Shown here piece after piece: positions 1 to 9,134 of a stretch of DNA of 64,000 nucleotides. The stretch comes from an uncultured Aquimarina sp. (GTDB lineage: Bacteria > Bacteroidota > Bacteroidia > Flavobacteriales > Flavobacteriaceae). Each line of letters begins with the position of its first letter. Positions within the stretch are counted from its first letter, which is position 1. The position numbers and the translations under genes were made by a program. Below the pieces are notes generated by a model. The model ran no database searches, was not told where the DNA came from, and saw only the letters and a list, made by a program, of their open reading frames with translations. Location: contig CANMKK010000024.1 in the NCBI GenBank assembly GCA_947498455.1, positions 16,040 through 80,039 of the forward strand. Reading direction: 5' to 3'.

Positions 1-767
1 TATTAAGATGTGGTTTTGACACCATTGATTTCGGTAGTTTTGTATCTCCTAAAGCCATCCCACAGATGGTGGATACAGCAGAAGTTTTAGCTGGACTTGA
101 CCTATCTACTACAGAGAGTAAACTTCTGGCAATTATAGCGAATATAAGAGGGGCTAATAATGCGGTACAGCATAATGAAATTGACTACCTAGGATATCCA
201 TTTTCTATTTCTGAGAATTTCCAGATGCGTAACACACATAAAACAATTCAGGAATCCTTAGAAACATTACAGGAGATATTAAACATCGCAGATAGGGCTG
301 GTAAAGAAGTAGTAGCTTATTTATCCATGGGTTTTGGGAATCCTTATGGAGATCCATGGAGTGTAGAAATTGTAGGAGAATGGACAGAGAAGCTAAATAA
401 GATGGGAGTGAAAATCTTATCACTTTCTGATACAGTAGGCTCTTCTAATCCAGAAATCATAGAGTATTTGTATTCTAATTTGATCCCAAAATATCCGGAT
501 ATAGAATTTGGAGCACACTTACATACGACTCCAGCAACATGGTTCGAAAAGGTAAATGCGGCTTATAAGGCTGGATGTAGGAGATTTGATGGTGCAATTC
601 AAGGTTTTGGAGGATGTCCAATGGCAAAAGATGAATTGACGGGTAATATGCCTACAGAAAAGATGCTTTCGTACTTTAGTACTGTAAAAGCGGATAGTAA
701 TATAAAAATGATGAGTTTTGAATCTTCTCATAATGAAGCTACCAAAATTTTTACAATGTATCATTAA
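1..767 (+). CDS. Hydroxymethylglutaryl-CoA lyase, 5'-truncated by window edge
   Basis: The reading frame is open from base 3 and the true start lies upstream, so only about the last 255 codons are present. The product cleaves HMG-CoA into acetyl-CoA and acetoacetate (leucine degradation), using a TIM-barrel fold with a divalent metal. Seen here are the GFDTIDFGSFVSP segment near the window edge, LSLSDTVGSS, the metal-binding HLHTTP strand and the signature GFGGCPMAK, with the family's active-site Cys. The terminal part after GNMPTEKML is of usual length. Homocitrate synthases and isopropylmalate synthases share the fold, but the GGCP signature favours HMG-CoA lyase. Confidence 0.9.
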   Translation, partial: LRCGFDTIDFGSFVSPKAIPQMVDTAEVLAGLDLSTTESKLLAIIANIRGANNAVQHNEIDYLGYPFSISENFQMRNTHKTIQESLETLQEILNIADRAGKEVVAYLSMGFGNPYGDPWSVEIVGEWTEKLNKMGVKILSLSDTVGSSNPEIIEYLYSNLIPKYPDIEFGAHLHTTPATWFEKVNAAYKAGCRRFDGAIQGFGGCPMAKDELTGNMPTEKMLSYFSTVKADSNIKMMSFESSHNEATKIFTMYH

Positions 768-788
768 CTCTAATTAAATAATTTATAA

Positions 789-1241
789 ATGAAGAAAATT
801 ATAAAATATGTGAGCATTTTTTTAGTAATAGCACTAATCATAATGCAATTTATCGGACCAGATAAAAACCAATCAGGGTATGAATCTGTAGCATATTTTG
901 AAAATGAAACAAAACCAACTCCTGAGTTAAAAGAAATACTAAGAAGCAATTGTTATGATTGCCATAGTAACCAAACAATATACCCTTGGTATGCAGAGAT
1001 AGTACCTGTTTCTTATTGGTTGTCACATCATGTAGATGAAGGGAAAGAACACTTTAATGTTTCAGACTGGGAACAATATTCTGCTAAAAAAAGAGATCAT
1101 AAATTAGAAGAATTGATTGAAGAAGTAGAAGAAGGAGAAATGCCACTGTCTTCATATACCTGGATTCATGGTAATTTGGATACTGAGGAAAAAGAGGTAC
1201 TGATCAACTGGGCTAATTCACTTAGATTAAAGTACAAATGA
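789..1241 (+). CDS. Haem-binding domain protein (Haem_bd family)
   Basis: A 150-residue protein with an N-terminal membrane anchor or uncleaved signal (residues 4-22) followed by a periplasmic haem-binding domain. A single CYDCH motif (C55, C58, H59) gives covalent c-type haem attachment. The downstream conserved features (YPWYAEIVPVSYW, EGEMPLSSYTWIH) are typical of the Haem_bd family, PF14376. The gene starts 21 bp after the HMG-CoA lyase gene and lies just upstream of the iron-uptake genes, so a role in electron transfer or haem/iron handling at the envelope is inferred. The precise function is unknown. Confidence 0.8.
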   Translation: MKKIIKYVSIFLVIALIIMQFIGPDKNQSGYESVAYFENETKPTPELKEILRSNCYDCHSNQTIYPWYAEIVPVSYWLSHHVDEGKEHFNVSDWEQYSAKKRDHKLEELIEEVEEGEMPLSSYTWIHGNLDTEEKEVLINWANSLRLKYK

Positions 1242-1290
1242 TACCTTAAATTTACCTAATGTAAAGTTAAAGAACCTTCGCTTATTACTT

Positions 1291-1346
1291 TTATTTAGAT
1301 TTATTACAAATAAAATTTGCAAAATAGTATTGTATGAATATATTTG
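1291..1346 (+). promoter_or_regulatory. Iron-box-like operator and promoter of the DUF4856/imelysin operon
   Basis: Bases 1291-1315 read TTATTTAGATTTA then TTACAAATAAAA, an AT-rich imperfect inverted repeat (TATTT at one end, AAATA at the other). A nearly identical 25-bp element lies at 9721-9745, next to ferritin. It is followed by a good Bacteroidota promoter: -33 TTTG at 1316-1319, then a 19-bp gap, then -7 TATATTTG at 1339-1346. Position and gene content suggest a Fur- or DtxR-type iron repressor site. The regulator itself is not in the window, so this is inference. Confidence 0.5.
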
Positions 1347-1383
1347 CATTTTATTATTTATATTAAGTCTAAATTAAAAAACA

Positions 1384-2613
1384 ATGAAAGTTACAAGTTT
1401 AATAAAATTTGCGTGTATCTCTGGAGTTCTATTTTTAGGAGCTTCTTGTACTTCTGATGATGATACAACTACGGTTGTACAAATAGAAGAACCTACTACT
1501 TACGTTTTTGAACGTGATGGAGAGAGTACAGTAAGTTTTGGAGGACAAACTACTAGAATAGCAATGGCAGAAGCCATTGTTGGTAAGTTAAAAGATAATA
1601 CAATCACAGAAGCAGAATTGGATGCTATGTTCGATCATCAAGAAGGAGCTGATGATTTCGAAGATGACGATTTAAATGCTTCTAGCAAAAGTGTAAGAGG
1701 TAAAAGTGCTGCATCAAAAGACTTTTTCTCTGATAATGCTACGGATGCTTCTACTATCAAAGCTGATTTTGACGGTTGGATTGAGAGTCAGGTAGATGAT
1801 GTGTTTCCTAATTGGGCTGTAACAGCTGTAGCTGGAACTGCTGGAGTAATTCAGGAAGCTGGAGGGGGATCTAATAGGTATGTGAATGCAAAAGGATTAG
1901 AACTAAACCAAGCTTTTGCAAAGAGTCTAATTGGAGCATTAATGACGGATCAAGCATTAAATAATTATTTAGGAATTGCTGTTCTTGATGAAGCTGAAAA
2001 TATAGCCAATAATGATAATGATGTTGTAGCAGAAGGTAAAAATTATACTACAATGGAGCATAAGTGGGATGAAGCTTATGGATACTTATATGGAGCATCT
2101 GCTAATCCTGCTACACCAAATATTACTATTGGAGAAGATGATAGTTTCCTTAATAAATATATAGGAAGAGTAGAAGGGGATGAAGATTTCAAGGGAATAG
2201 CTGATGACATATTTAATGCTTTCAAGAAAGGAAGGGCGGCTATTGTTTCGAAACAGTATACCGTAAGAGATGAGCAAGCTGCGATTATCAGAGAAAAAAT
2301 ATCTCAGGTTATTGCAATTAGAGCGGTTTATTACTTGCAACAAGGTAAAAATGCTCTAGAAGAAACTACTGTCGATTATGCAAGTGCATTCCATGATTTA
2401 TCAGAAGGATTCGGATTTGTATATAGTTTACAGTTTACAAGAAAATCAGATAGTAAAGTACCATATTTTACTAAATCAGAAGTTGATGGACTTATTGATC
2501 AATTAATGGGAGGTACAAACGGATTATGGGATGTTACACCAACAACACTTCAGGAAATTTCCGAAACAATCGCCTCTAGATTTAGTTTTACCGTAGCACA
2601 GGCAGGTAGCTGA
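1384..2613 (+). CDS. DUF4856 domain-containing lipoprotein
   Basis: A 409-residue predicted lipoprotein: signal peptide, then a lipobox ending in GASC (Cys22) and an acidic TSDDDTT tether. The remainder matches the DUF4856 family (YVFERDGESTVSFGGQTTRIAMAE near residue 40; the WDEAYGYLYG and KGRAAI helices later), which is found mostly in Bacteroidota beside imelysin-type iron proteins. It heads the iron-uptake block and has its own iron-box promoter. A hairpin terminator follows (2641-2682), so it is probably made in excess over the downstream genes. Its molecular role is not established; a periplasmic or outer-membrane iron-binding role is inferred from context. Confidence 0.8.
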   Translation: MKVTSLIKFACISGVLFLGASCTSDDDTTTVVQIEEPTTYVFERDGESTVSFGGQTTRIAMAEAIVGKLKDNTITEAELDAMFDHQEGADDFEDDDLNASSKSVRGKSAASKDFFSDNATDASTIKADFDGWIESQVDDVFPNWAVTAVAGTAGVIQEAGGGSNRYVNAKGLELNQAFAKSLIGALMTDQALNNYLGIAVLDEAENIANNDNDVVAEGKNYTTMEHKWDEAYGYLYGASANPATPNITIGEDDSFLNKYIGRVEGDEDFKGIADDIFNAFKKGRAAIVSKQYTVRDEQAAIIREKISQVIAIRAVYYLQQGKNALEETTVDYASAFHDLSEGFGFVYSLQFTRKSDSKVPYFTKSEVDGLIDQLMGGTNGLWDVTPTTLQEISETIASRFSFTVAQAGS

Positions 2614-2640
2614 AAAATGGGCTAAAAAATATAAAACAAT

Positions 2641-2682
2641 AAAAAAGAGGTAGAAATAGCATAATTTTCTACCTCTTTTTTT
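2641..2682 (+). terminator. Rho-independent terminator after the DUF4856 gene
   Basis: AAAGAGGTAGAAA pairs with TTTCTACCTCTTT around a short AT loop and is followed by a run of T. It lies inside the iron operon, between the DUF4856 and imelysin genes, so it probably lowers downstream expression. Confidence 0.85.
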
Positions 2683-2689
2683 AAATTTG
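2682..2689 (+). promoter_or_regulatory. -7 promoter element for the imelysin gene
   Basis: TAAATTTG matches the Bacteroidota -7 consensus TAnnTTTG and lies about 30 bp before the imelysin start, directly after the terminator. No clear iron box is visible here and the -33 element is weak. Confidence 0.45.
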
Positions 2690-2720
2690 CAAAAATTTAT
2701 TAAGAATAAATAAAAATAAG

Positions 2721-3830
2721 ATGAAGAAGTTTTTATTTTCAATTTGTACCGTAGTATTTCTTATAGCCTGCTCTTCGGGAGATGATACGAATGAGGTAGG
2801 TGATAATTTTGATAGAAAAGCATTGTTGGAGAATATTGCAGATAACATAATTGTACCGGCTTACGAAAATTTTGCTGAAGATATGGAAGATTTGAAGATG
2901 GCAACTTCTGGTTTTGTAAATACAACAGACATAACAAATCTTAATGTATTAAGAGATGCTTGGTCAACCGCTTATATATCTTGGCAATCTATAAGTATGT
3001 ACGAAATAGGAAAAGCAGAGGAGATATCTTTTAGAAATTTTATGAATGTATTTCCTGTTAATACTATTAATATTAAAGCTAATGTAGTTTTTGAATCTTA
3101 TGATCTAACAACTATTTCTCAACAAGACGAACAAGGGTTTGGTGCAATAGATTATCTTATAAACGGTATTTCTGGTTCAGATGCAGATATTGTTGCCATG
3201 TATATAGATACTACTGACGGTTCTAAGTATAAAGACTATCTTACTAATGTGGTTACTAGAATGGAAAGTCTAACAACTCAAGTAGTGAGTGATTGGACTG
3301 GAGGTTATAGGGATTCTTTTGTAAATAATAATGGTTCTTCTGCAACAAGTTCTCTAGATAAAATAGTAAATGATTTTTTATTCCACTACGAAAAACATTT
3401 ACGTGCAGGTAAAATAGGAATTCCTGCAGGAGTATTCTCGGGAACTCCTTTAGATGATAAAGTAGAAGCATATTATAAAAAAGATATATCAAAAACTCTT
3501 TTTGATGCAAACCTTGATGCCTTACAGAACTTTTTTAATGGAAAATATTTTAAAAACAATTCGAGAGGAGAAAGTTTGAAAACTTATTTAGATTTTTTAA
3601 ATACTATTAAAGAAGAAGAGGATTTATCGACATTAATTAATAGCCAGTTTGATAAGGCAAGAGCTACAGCATCTAACTTGAATAATGATTTATCATCTCA
3701 GGTTCGGACTAACAATAGTTTAATGCTTAATACATATGATGAATTACAGAAGAATGTCGTTTATCTAAAAGTAGATATGTTACAAGCGTTATCAATCAAA
3801 GTTGATTTTGTAGATGCAGATGGAGATTAA
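2721..3830 (+). CDS. Imelysin-family (peptidase M75) lipoprotein
   Basis: A 369-residue lipoprotein with lipobox LIACSS (Cys17) and an acidic linker, followed by the imelysin fold. The conserved W-x-x-x-Y segment (LRDAWSTAYISWQSI) and the GFGAIDYLI element correspond to the GxHxxE-like region of the family; the His of the classic GxHxxE is absent here, as in many IrpA-like members. Imelysin-type proteins (EfeO, IrpA) bind iron in the periplasm or at the outer membrane. Located between the DUF4856 and HTTM genes, it is most likely a component of iron acquisition rather than a peptidase. Confidence 0.85.
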   Translation: MKKFLFSICTVVFLIACSSGDDTNEVGDNFDRKALLENIADNIIVPAYENFAEDMEDLKMATSGFVNTTDITNLNVLRDAWSTAYISWQSISMYEIGKAEEISFRNFMNVFPVNTINIKANVVFESYDLTTISQQDEQGFGAIDYLINGISGSDADIVAMYIDTTDGSKYKDYLTNVVTRMESLTTQVVSDWTGGYRDSFVNNNGSSATSSLDKIVNDFLFHYEKHLRAGKIGIPAGVFSGTPLDDKVEAYYKKDISKTLFDANLDALQNFFNGKYFKNNSRGESLKTYLDFLNTIKEEEDLSTLINSQFDKARATASNLNNDLSSQVRTNNSLMLNTYDELQKNVVYLKVDMLQALSIKVDFVDADGD

Positions 3831-3846
3831 ATAATAGGGTTCATAA

Positions 3847-5208
3847 ATGAATTTTAGTATAACGGAATATCTTAAAAAAAATACGGAGGCTGCACCACTT
3901 GCAGTCTTTCGTATTTTTTTTGGTTTTATGATGTTCTGTAGTATTATTCGTTTTTGGAGTTATGGTTGGATAGAAAAATTATATATTAAACCAAATTTCT
4001 TTTTTTCATATTATGGTTTAGAGTTTATCAAACCAATAGGACAGCTTACATACTTGATTTTTATAATTTGTGGACTTTCATCTATTTTTATACTGATTGG
4101 GTATAAGTATAGAGTAGCTATAGTTACTTTTTTTATAAGTTTTACCTATATCGAATTGATGGATAAGACAACCTATCTAAATCATTATTACTTTATAAGC
4201 TTACTGAGTTTTTTATTAATTTTTTTGCCCGCAAATGCATATTACTCAATAGATGCTAAAATAAAAAAACGTTCTTTTCAGAAAATTCCTGCTTGGACAA
4301 TTGATTCGATTAAACTTTTATTAGCAATTGTATATTTCTATGCAGGATTGGCTAAATTAAATTCGGATTGGTTAGTAAAAGCGATGCCTTTAAAAATTTG
4401 GTTACCTTCTAAATACGATATCCCTTTAATAGGTGATATAATGCAACAAGAATGGGTACATTATGCGTTTAGTTATACCGGAACAATGTATGATCTTGCG
4501 ATACCTTTTCTGTTATTGTATAAAAGAACTAGAGTGCTTGCTTTTATAATGGTAATCGTATTTCACATACTTACCAGAGTTCTCTTTCCAATAGGGATGT
4601 TTCCATATATTATGATTGTAAGTGCTTTGATATTTTTTGACACTAAAGTACATTATCAAATATTGAGGTTTATATCTAATATATGTAGTATTAATAAAGA
4701 AAAATTCGATACCGCAAAGGTGTTGCAGTTCCAACCTAATTATCGCAAAGTTATTTTATTAGTCGTAATGTCATTTCTTACAATTCAATTACTTTTGCCG
4801 TTTCGATATCTGTTGTATCCTGGAGAATTATTTTGGACAGAAGAAGGGTATCGTTTTTCTTGGCGGGTAATGTTGATGGAAAAAGCTGGGTATGCTAATT
4901 TTAAAATAGTTGATAAAGAAACAGGTAAGAGGTTTTATGTAGATAATGACGATTTTCTTACACCTTTTCAGCAAAAGCAAATGGCTACTCAACCAGATTT
5001 TATTTTGGAGTATGCTCATTACCTAAAAAAACATTTCGAAAATCAAGGACACCAGAATGTTCAGGTGTTTGTAGAAAGCTACGTAGCACTTAATGGCAGG
5101 CTAAGTAGTCAATATATTGATCCCAATGTGGATCTGGGGAAACAAAAAGAGTCATTTAAACATAAAACGTGGATTATTCCATTTAAGGATGAAATTAAGG
5201 GATTATAA
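3847..5208 (+). CDS. HTTM domain integral membrane protein
   Basis: A 453-residue membrane protein. The N-terminal two thirds contain about eight or nine hydrophobic helices with HTTM (horizontally transferred transmembrane) family features, such as the PLAVFRIFFGFMMF opening, LDKTTYLNHYYF-type segment and YFYAGLAKLNSDWL. The last 130 residues form a soluble domain (FRYLLYPGELFWTEEGYRFSWRVML) like the C-terminal part of vitamin-K gamma-carboxylase-related proteins. It starts 16 bp after the imelysin gene and overlaps the receptor gene by 20 bp, so it is in the same operon. Bacterial members are not known to carboxylate; a role in iron uptake is inferred only from co-occurrence. Confidence 0.8.
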   Translation: MNFSITEYLKKNTEAAPLAVFRIFFGFMMFCSIIRFWSYGWIEKLYIKPNFFFSYYGLEFIKPIGQLTYLIFIICGLSSIFILIGYKYRVAIVTFFISFTYIELMDKTTYLNHYYFISLLSFLLIFLPANAYYSIDAKIKKRSFQKIPAWTIDSIKLLLAIVYFYAGLAKLNSDWLVKAMPLKIWLPSKYDIPLIGDIMQQEWVHYAFSYTGTMYDLAIPFLLLYKRTRVLAFIMVIVFHILTRVLFPIGMFPYIMIVSALIFFDTKVHYQILRFISNICSINKEKFDTAKVLQFQPNYRKVILLVVMSFLTIQLLLPFRYLLYPGELFWTEEGYRFSWRVMLMEKAGYANFKIVDKETGKRFYVDNDDFLTPFQQKQMATQPDFILEYAHYLKKHFENQGHQNVQVFVESYVALNGRLSSQYIDPNVDLGKQKESFKHKTWIIPFKDEIKGL

Positions 5209-7660
5209 AATTACTATATTTTTTATACTAATAAATGCATACGTATTTGGCCAATATACGATTACCGGTACGGTTACAGATCAGAATAATAAACCAGTGG
5301 TTGGGGCAGAAGTATATAATGAATCTATAAGTAAACAAACGCTTACTGATGAAAAAGGTATGTTTGTATTTAGTAATCTACCAGAGGGCAACTATGTGGT
5401 TACGATATTTAGTTTTCAATATAATATTCTAGAGCAAACTATTCTGGTAAAAGGAGATACTTCTAATACATTTCGATTAGAACCTCTAGGAGAAGAGCTA
5501 TCAGAGGTACTGATAAGACAACGCAGAGAAAAAATTTTTAATCTGGGAAGGTTAAAACCTGTAGAAGGAACTGCTATTTTTGCTGGAAAGAAAACAGAAG
5601 TAGTTTTAGTAGATCAAACAGTGGGTAATTTAGCTTCTAATAATGCGCGGCAGATTTATGCACAAGTAGTAGGCTTAAATATTTATGAAAATAGTGATGC
5701 GGGTCTTCAGCTTAATATTGGAGGACGTGGATTAGACCCTAACCGGTCTTCTAATTTTAATATCAAACAAAATGGGTATGATATTAGTGCAGATGTTTTA
5801 GGGTATCCCGAAAGTTATTATACACCACCAGCAGAAGCATTAAGTCAGATTCAGGTAGTTCGTGGAGCTGCTTCTTTACAGTATGGAACACAGTTTGGAG
5901 GGTTGTTAAATTTTATAATGAAAAAACCAAACCCTAATAAAAAAATAGAATTAACATCTCGTCAATCTATAGGGTCTTATAATCTTTTTACCAGTTTTAA
6001 TAGTCTTAGTGGTACAGTAGGTAAATTTAGTTATTACACGTATTTTAATTATAAAACAGGAGATGGTTATAGGCCTAATTCAGATTTTGAATCTAAAAAC
6101 TTTTATGCACATGTAGGATATGCTTTTTCGGATAGGACTAAGCTTACATTGGAAACTACATATTTAGATTATTTAGCTCAGCAATCAGGAGGGTTAACAG
6201 ATACACAGTTTTTAATAGATCCAACATTTAGTAATCGTACCCGAAATTGGTTTGATGTAAATTGGAAATTATTTTCATTAAAACTAGAACATGAGTTTTC
6301 GGACAGTATGGATTTTAGTCTTAATATATTCGGTTTAGATGCATCAAGAAGCGCAGTTGGTTTTAGGGGAAATCCTTTACTTCTTAATTCAAACCCTATT
6401 ACTGATCCTGATGAGGTAGATCCCGAAGGTAATTTTATAACTCCAAGAGATGTAATCGTTGGTAACTTTAGAAACTGGGGAGTAGAAGCGAGGTTATTAA
6501 ATAGATATAATTTATTAGGAAAAGAATCCGTGTTTTTAATAGGTTCTAAATTTTATAAAGCAAATAATGATTCTAAACAAGGAGCAGGGAGCATAAGCAA
6601 TGATGCTAATTTTGATTTTGCAACGGAAACCTTTCCCGATTACCCTAATCAATCCAGTTTTAATTTTCCTAACCTGAATGCTGCTGTTTTTGGAGAAAAT
6701 ATTTTTAATATAACGGATAAACTCTCTTTGACTCCAGGGTTTAGATTCGAATATATCAAAACAGAGAGCGAAGGGACATATAATCGAGTGAATTTTGACA
6801 ATGCAGGAAATCCTATATCAAATATAACCGAAACAGATAATAGAGTTTTGGATCGTACTTTTTTCCTTTTTGGATTAGGACTGAGTTATAAGCCTAATAG
6901 TAACATAGAAACGTATGCGAATATATCTCAGAATTATAGATCTGTTACTTTTAGTGATATACGAGTGGTAAGTCCGACATTTATTGTTGATCCTAATATC
7001 TCCGATGAAAAAGGTGTTACAGCGGATTTTGGAGTCAGAGGAAAACTAGGGAAGAGTTTATCGTATGATTTGGGGGGATTTGGACTGCTATATGATGACC
7101 GAATAGGTATTGTACTAGATGATAGAGCTAATAGAGTTCGAAAAAATATTGGTACAGCCCTAATATATGGATTAGAATTATTTGCAGATTGGAATATTAT
7201 TAACTCTTTAGATCTGAATGATGAAAGCTTTAGGTGGAATTGGTTTGTTAATTCTTCTATTACAGAATCAGAATATACTAAATCAGAAGAGTCAGGTGTT
7301 GAAGGTAAAAAAGTAGAATTTATTCCCCTAATAAATTTAAAAACAGGGATGAGGTTGGGATATAAAAACCTTCTTGCATCTATACAATATACCTATTTAT
7401 CAGAGCAGTTTACAGATGTTACAAATGCATCTATAGCCTTGGATGGTGATATCCGAAATGGAATTGTAGGAGAAATACCTGCTTATGATATTCTTGATGT
7501 TTCAATATCTTATCGATATAAAAAGTTTAAACTAGAAACTGGTATCAATAATATTCTGGATAAGGCATATTTTACAAGGCGAGCCACTGGATATCCTGGC
7601 CCTGGGATTATACCATCTGATCCAATGACTTGGTATACTACGTTACAATTTAAATGGTAG
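5189..7660 (+). CDS. TonB-dependent outer-membrane receptor (FecA-like)
   Basis: The chosen start is the ATG at 5189, because it gives a clean signal peptide (MKLRDYKITIFFIL ... VFGQ). Longer readings extend into the HTTM gene. Domains in order: signal peptide, carboxypeptidase-regulatory-like beta domain (YTITGTVTDQNNKPVVGAEV, about residues 22-105), plug (IYAQVVGLNIYE ... QIQVVRGAASLQYGTQFGG), then a 22-stranded beta-barrel ending in the C-terminal aromatic strand TTLQFKW. It imports an iron chelate or haem across the outer membrane with energy from TonB. It is translationally coupled to the HTTM gene (20-bp overlap). No SusD-like partner follows, which supports an iron substrate rather than glycans. 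Confidence 0.9.
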   Translation: MKLRDYKITIFFILINAYVFGQYTITGTVTDQNNKPVVGAEVYNESISKQTLTDEKGMFVFSNLPEGNYVVTIFSFQYNILEQTILVKGDTSNTFRLEPLGEELSEVLIRQRREKIFNLGRLKPVEGTAIFAGKKTEVVLVDQTVGNLASNNARQIYAQVVGLNIYENSDAGLQLNIGGRGLDPNRSSNFNIKQNGYDISADVLGYPESYYTPPAEALSQIQVVRGAASLQYGTQFGGLLNFIMKKPNPNKKIELTSRQSIGSYNLFTSFNSLSGTVGKFSYYTYFNYKTGDGYRPNSDFESKNFYAHVGYAFSDRTKLTLETTYLDYLAQQSGGLTDTQFLIDPTFSNRTRNWFDVNWKLFSLKLEHEFSDSMDFSLNIFGLDASRSAVGFRGNPLLLNSNPITDPDEVDPEGNFITPRDVIVGNFRNWGVEARLLNRYNLLGKESVFLIGSKFYKANNDSKQGAGSISNDANFDFATETFPDYPNQSSFNFPNLNAAVFGENIFNITDKLSLTPGFRFEYIKTESEGTYNRVNFDNAGNPISNITETDNRVLDRTFFLFGLGLSYKPNSNIETYANISQNYRSVTFSDIRVVSPTFIVDPNISDEKGVTADFGVRGKLGKSLSYDLGGFGLLYDDRIGIVLDDRANRVRKNIGTALIYGLELFADWNIINSLDLNDESFRWNWFVNSSITESEYTKSEESGVEGKKVEFIPLINLKTGMRLGYKNLLASIQYTYLSEQFTDVTNASIALDGDIRNGIVGEIPAYDILDVSISYRYKKFKLETGINNILDKAYFTRRATGYPGPGIIPSDPMTWYTTLQFKW

Positions 7661-7694
7661 TTGTATAGTTAATATTGTTGCAAGTCATAAAAAA

Positions 7695-8267
7695 ATGAAG
7701 TATTTGATCCAAAGTATATTTTTTTTGGCCACACTAATTATCTCTTCGAATTTAATAGCTCAAGAAAAATCAAACGAAAACATTATCGAATGGAAATCTG
7801 ATCGAAAATTACTCTGGTCAGATTTTTTAGGAGAACCAAATACTGATATTTTTGCATTTGCTTTAACAAGTTACAAAATTGAGATATTTCCAAACGATGT
7901 AATGGTAGATGAAAACAATAACATTCAAAATTATAAAGACTTACATCTAAATGCTCTTTTTTATAAAAATCATTCTTGGGTTATCAAAAAAAATGAAAAA
8001 TTATTACAACATGAACAATTACATTTTGATATAGCAGAACTATTTGCTAGAAAAATGAGACAAAAATTCGAGGAACTAAAAGCGCAAAAAATAGCAAATT
8101 ATGATTCTTATATGAGTATATATATTATATTTTGGAAGCAATGTAGAAAAATGCAGAAGGACTACGATGAGAAAACAAGCCACGGAATTAAAGAAGCAAT
8201 AAACTCTCAATGGCAAATAAATATTTATAATGAATTACAAAATTTGAATAGTTTTGCTCTTGAATAA
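7695..8267 (+). CDS. DUF922-like secreted putative zinc protease
   Basis: A 190-residue protein with signal peptide (cleavage after SNLIAQ) and an HEQLHFDIAELFARK motif at about residues 112-126. This HExxHxD-type sequence is the hallmark of DUF922 putative metalloproteases: two His metal ligands and a Glu catalytic base. The opening WKSDRKLLWSDFLG is also typical of the family. The gene follows the receptor gene by 34 bp and may be read through from it. Substrate unknown. Confidence 0.75.
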   Translation: MKYLIQSIFFLATLIISSNLIAQEKSNENIIEWKSDRKLLWSDFLGEPNTDIFAFALTSYKIEIFPNDVMVDENNNIQNYKDLHLNALFYKNHSWVIKKNEKLLQHEQLHFDIAELFARKMRQKFEELKAQKIANYDSYMSIYIIFWKQCRKMQKDYDEKTSHGIKEAINSQWQINIYNELQNLNSFALE

Positions 8268-8433
8268 ACGACAGTTACAAGAGTCATATATTATATATGC
8301 TCTCTTCTGAAAGCAAACGAGCCATATAAGAGGTGTTATTGATAGAATTAACTATTGTTTAATCAGAGTTTTGAGTGATATTATATATTTTTAAGTTTAA
8401 ACATGGAAATGATAATATTTTTGTTACAATAGT

Positions 8434-8946
8434 ATGAAAGAATTCGAAGTCTATGACAATATGATGGCGACTTATTACCAGTCCATTTCTACTCATATTT
8501 TACCATTATCATCTTGGGAGTTTTATGGAGAACATAATGCTGTTTTTACAAATTTTAAAGATGATTTGGATAGCCTTAGGAAAATTACTAAAAAATGGAA
8601 TTTTAATAAGGACTATCAAACAGAATTAATTACTAAAGAATCCGTAATTGTAATCACCGATCTGGAACTGAAAATTGTATATACAACTCGTAATATAGCA
8701 AAAATGAGTGGATATACGCAGGAGGAGGTAATTGGTAAATCCCCAAAAATGTTCCAAGGAAAAGACACTTGCTCTGAAGCCTCTAAATCTATTAGGAAAT
8801 CTATAAATAAAGAAGAACCTTTTGATGTCTCCATTCTTAATTATAGAAAAGATTCTAGTACATATTTTTGTAGGATTAAAGGCTATCCGGTTTATAATCA
8901 AAGAGGAAAGTTAATTAATTATATAGCATTTGAAAAAGTTGCGTGA
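8434..8946 (+). CDS. Single PAS-domain protein, LOV-like but without the photoactive Cys
   Basis: A 170-residue soluble protein. Residues 70-168 form a PAS domain (VIVITDLELKIVYTT, MSGYTQEEVIGKSPKMFQG, then FDVSILNYRKDSSTYFCRIKGYPV). The segment GKSPKMFQG at 101-109 aligns with the LOV motif GRNCRFLQG, but Pro replaces the flavin-reactive Cys, so ordinary LOV photochemistry is not expected. There is no output domain, so it probably acts by protein interaction. Related short PAS proteins are common in marine flavobacteria. Ligand unknown. Confidence 0.7.
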   Translation: MKEFEVYDNMMATYYQSISTHILPLSSWEFYGEHNAVFTNFKDDLDSLRKITKKWNFNKDYQTELITKESVIVITDLELKIVYTTRNIAKMSGYTQEEVIGKSPKMFQGKDTCSEASKSIRKSINKEEPFDVSILNYRKDSSTYFCRIKGYPVYNQRGKLINYIAFEKVA

Positions 8947-9134
8947 AATATATTTTATATCATTCAATTTAGACTTAAATATATCCAATAACAATACATA
9001 TTTTTATCAGAACAAATTTAAATCAAGAGTGCTATTAAAATAGTCTGATTTTAAATTAGAGCGAAAGACTGCCTAAATTTCTTAGGAGAATTATGAAATA
9101 TGTATTTTTAGTTCTTAGAACAAAAAGTATAGTT

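Noticed and set aside
3847..5208. Vitamin-K-dependent gamma-carboxylase activity for the HTTM protein
   Set aside because: Only the membrane and C-terminal fold resemble that enzyme; substrates and quinone redox partners are absent, and bacterial HTTM proteins are not shown to carboxylate.
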